Shown here one piece after another: positions 5,860 to 6,379 of a stretch of 6,379 nucleotides of DNA. Every line of letters begins with the position of its first letter. Positions within the stretch are counted from its first letter, which is position 1. The DNA comes from Betaproteobacteria bacterium. Lineage in GTDB: Bacteria > Pseudomonadota > Gammaproteobacteria > Burkholderiales > Thiobacillaceae. The stretch spans positions 1 to 6,379 of the forward strand of contig JAIFLB010000081.1 of NCBI GenBank assembly GCA_020049245.1, read 5' to 3'. Below the pieces are notes generated by a model. It was not told the origin of the DNA. It saw nothing but the letters and a program-made list of their open reading frames with translations, and did not search any database. The position numbers were made by a program, and so were the translations under genes.

Positions 5860-6379
5860 GCGCGCATCCTGAACCCTGGCCTATACCGCCCTGGCCAATA
5901 TCACCCTGAACGCCTGCCCAGAGATATTCGGCGGGAAATCGGCCGACTCCCATGCCGAACAACCTTGTCGGCCAATCGGCAGGCATCAGGTTGAGCGCGT
6001 CTTGCCAGTGGTTTTCCCGCGTCACCATATCGACCTGATTGCCTGCCAGGCGTTTCTCCATACGCGCCCCCAACAAAGCCGGCGTTACCACGGCGATACA
6101 TCCGGTCACCAGCATCATGGTCACGGCGACACCCTTGAAGCCGGTTGGCACGGCCAGGCGCTGGCCCGCCCAAAAGCCGCCCGCTCCAACCAGTGCGGCC
6201 AACCCGAACAGGAGCCAAGCGGAAAAATTCGGGTCCAATACAGTCTGTTGCATCCCCCAGGCTGCGCCGACAATGGCTAATACGGCAACAGGAACCCCCA
6301 GCAAGCGGCTCTGTTTGGCGCTGAAGGCGCCGCCCCACAAGCCACCCACCCAGCTGAGCAGTCCGATCAACACCGGGTA
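5792..6379 (-). CDS. O-antigen ligase/polymerase-like membrane protein, N-terminal part (partial, frameshifted)
   Basis: Upstream half of the same split gene. It runs off the right edge with the frame open to the last base, so the GTG at 6373 is not the true start. About four hydrophobic helices are visible (for example LIGLLSWVGGLWGG, LLGVPVAVLAIVGAAWG, SAWLLFGLAALVGAGGFWAG and GVAVTMMLVTGCIAVVTPAL). A periplasmic segment follows with RENHWQDALNLM and LFGMGVGRFPAEYLW (residues about 138-152 from 6373). The arginine-led HW motif and the G-x-G-x-FP-x-x-Y motif are what I expect in Wzy_C/WaaL-type proteins that join or polymerise lipid-linked glycans at the periplasmic face of the inner membrane. 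After LW the reading turns into GDIGQ-GGIGQ-GSG, coded by 15-base repeats, then into Cys/His-rich sequence unlike the family, ending at TGA 5792-5794. The true continuation is in the next frame (see the C-terminal fragment). It may be a pseudogene, or the split may be a sequencing artefact. Confidence 0.78.
   Translation of the reverse strand, partial: YPVLIGLLSWVGGLWGGAFSAKQSRLLGVPVAVLAIVGAAWGMQQTVLDPNFSAWLLFGLAALVGAGGFWAGQRLAVPTGFKGVAVTMMLVTGCIAVVTPALLGARMEKRLAGNQVDMVTRENHWQDALNLMPADWPTRLFGMGVGRFPAEYLWAGVQGDIGQGGIGQGSGCAHDTACSLTCWRGFHARLRCPHG
5868..5911. repeat. Short direct-repeat cluster at the frameshift point
   Basis: On the plus strand the order is CCTGAAC (5868-5874), CCTGGCC (5875-5881), an 8-base spacer, CCTGGCC (5890-5896), an 8-base spacer, CCTGAAC (5905-5911). 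The inner part is a 15-base tandem repeat with 12 of 15 bases matching (5875-5889 and 5890-5904), coding GDIGQ-GGIGQ on the minus strand. The two outer CCTGAAC copies are 37 bases apart. Because 37 is one more than a multiple of three, removing one outer copy with the bases between joins the two halves of the ligase-like gene in a single frame (reading AGVQDARMTQRV). The repeats are seen directly; the mechanism is inference. Confidence 0.75.

Noticed and set aside
5868..5911. CRISPR array or mobile-element ends
   Set aside because: The repeats are only 7 to 15 bases, with 8-base spacers and no inverted terminal repeats or transposase; too short for either.
5901..6338. 145-codon minus-strand open frame overlapping the ligase N-terminal half
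   Set aside because: It is out of frame with the helices and the FPxxY motif and reads as basic, glycine-rich shadow sequence.

Overview
The window looks like a GC-rich Gram-negative chromosome, most likely a proteobacterium and probably betaproteobacterial. That is inferred from base composition, the periplasmic binding-protein style and an envelope glycan ligase of a type I associate with that group. There is no rRNA, tRNA, CRISPR array, insertion sequence or complete phage or conjugation gene. Five genes read left to right and one gene, now split, reads right to left.

Left end (1-1492): the last two genes of a polyamine ABC importer operon. They are the 3' part of a PotC/PotI-type inner-membrane permease and, overlapping it by one base, a PotF/PotD-type periplasmic binding protein. 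The ATPase and first permease are expected just outside the window. The binding protein has an altered ligand pocket, so its substrate may not be a classical polyamine.

Middle (1493-3196): a 273-base spacer with a near-perfect palindrome, followed by a single sodium:solute symporter (SSS family) with a clear ribosome binding site. Its substrate cannot be read from sequence.

Right of centre (3197-5109): two closely spaced genes, probably co-transcribed. One encodes a membrane-anchored protein with an N-terminal CxxC zinc ribbon and C-terminal Sel1-like repeats. The other encodes a VanZ-family membrane protein with a long extra multi-helix C-terminal half.

Right end (5152-6379, minus strand): an O-antigen ligase/polymerase-like membrane protein whose periplasmic loop carries a beta-sandwich, carbohydrate-binding-like domain. 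It is convergent with the VanZ gene and runs off the right edge. Its reading frame is broken at a compact cluster of short direct repeats (5868-5911). Collapsing the 37 bases between the two outer repeat copies restores one continuous frame. This is the most unusual point in the window. It could be a real inactivation, a switchable locus, or a sequencing or assembly error. Apart from this, I see no clearly new multi-gene system.
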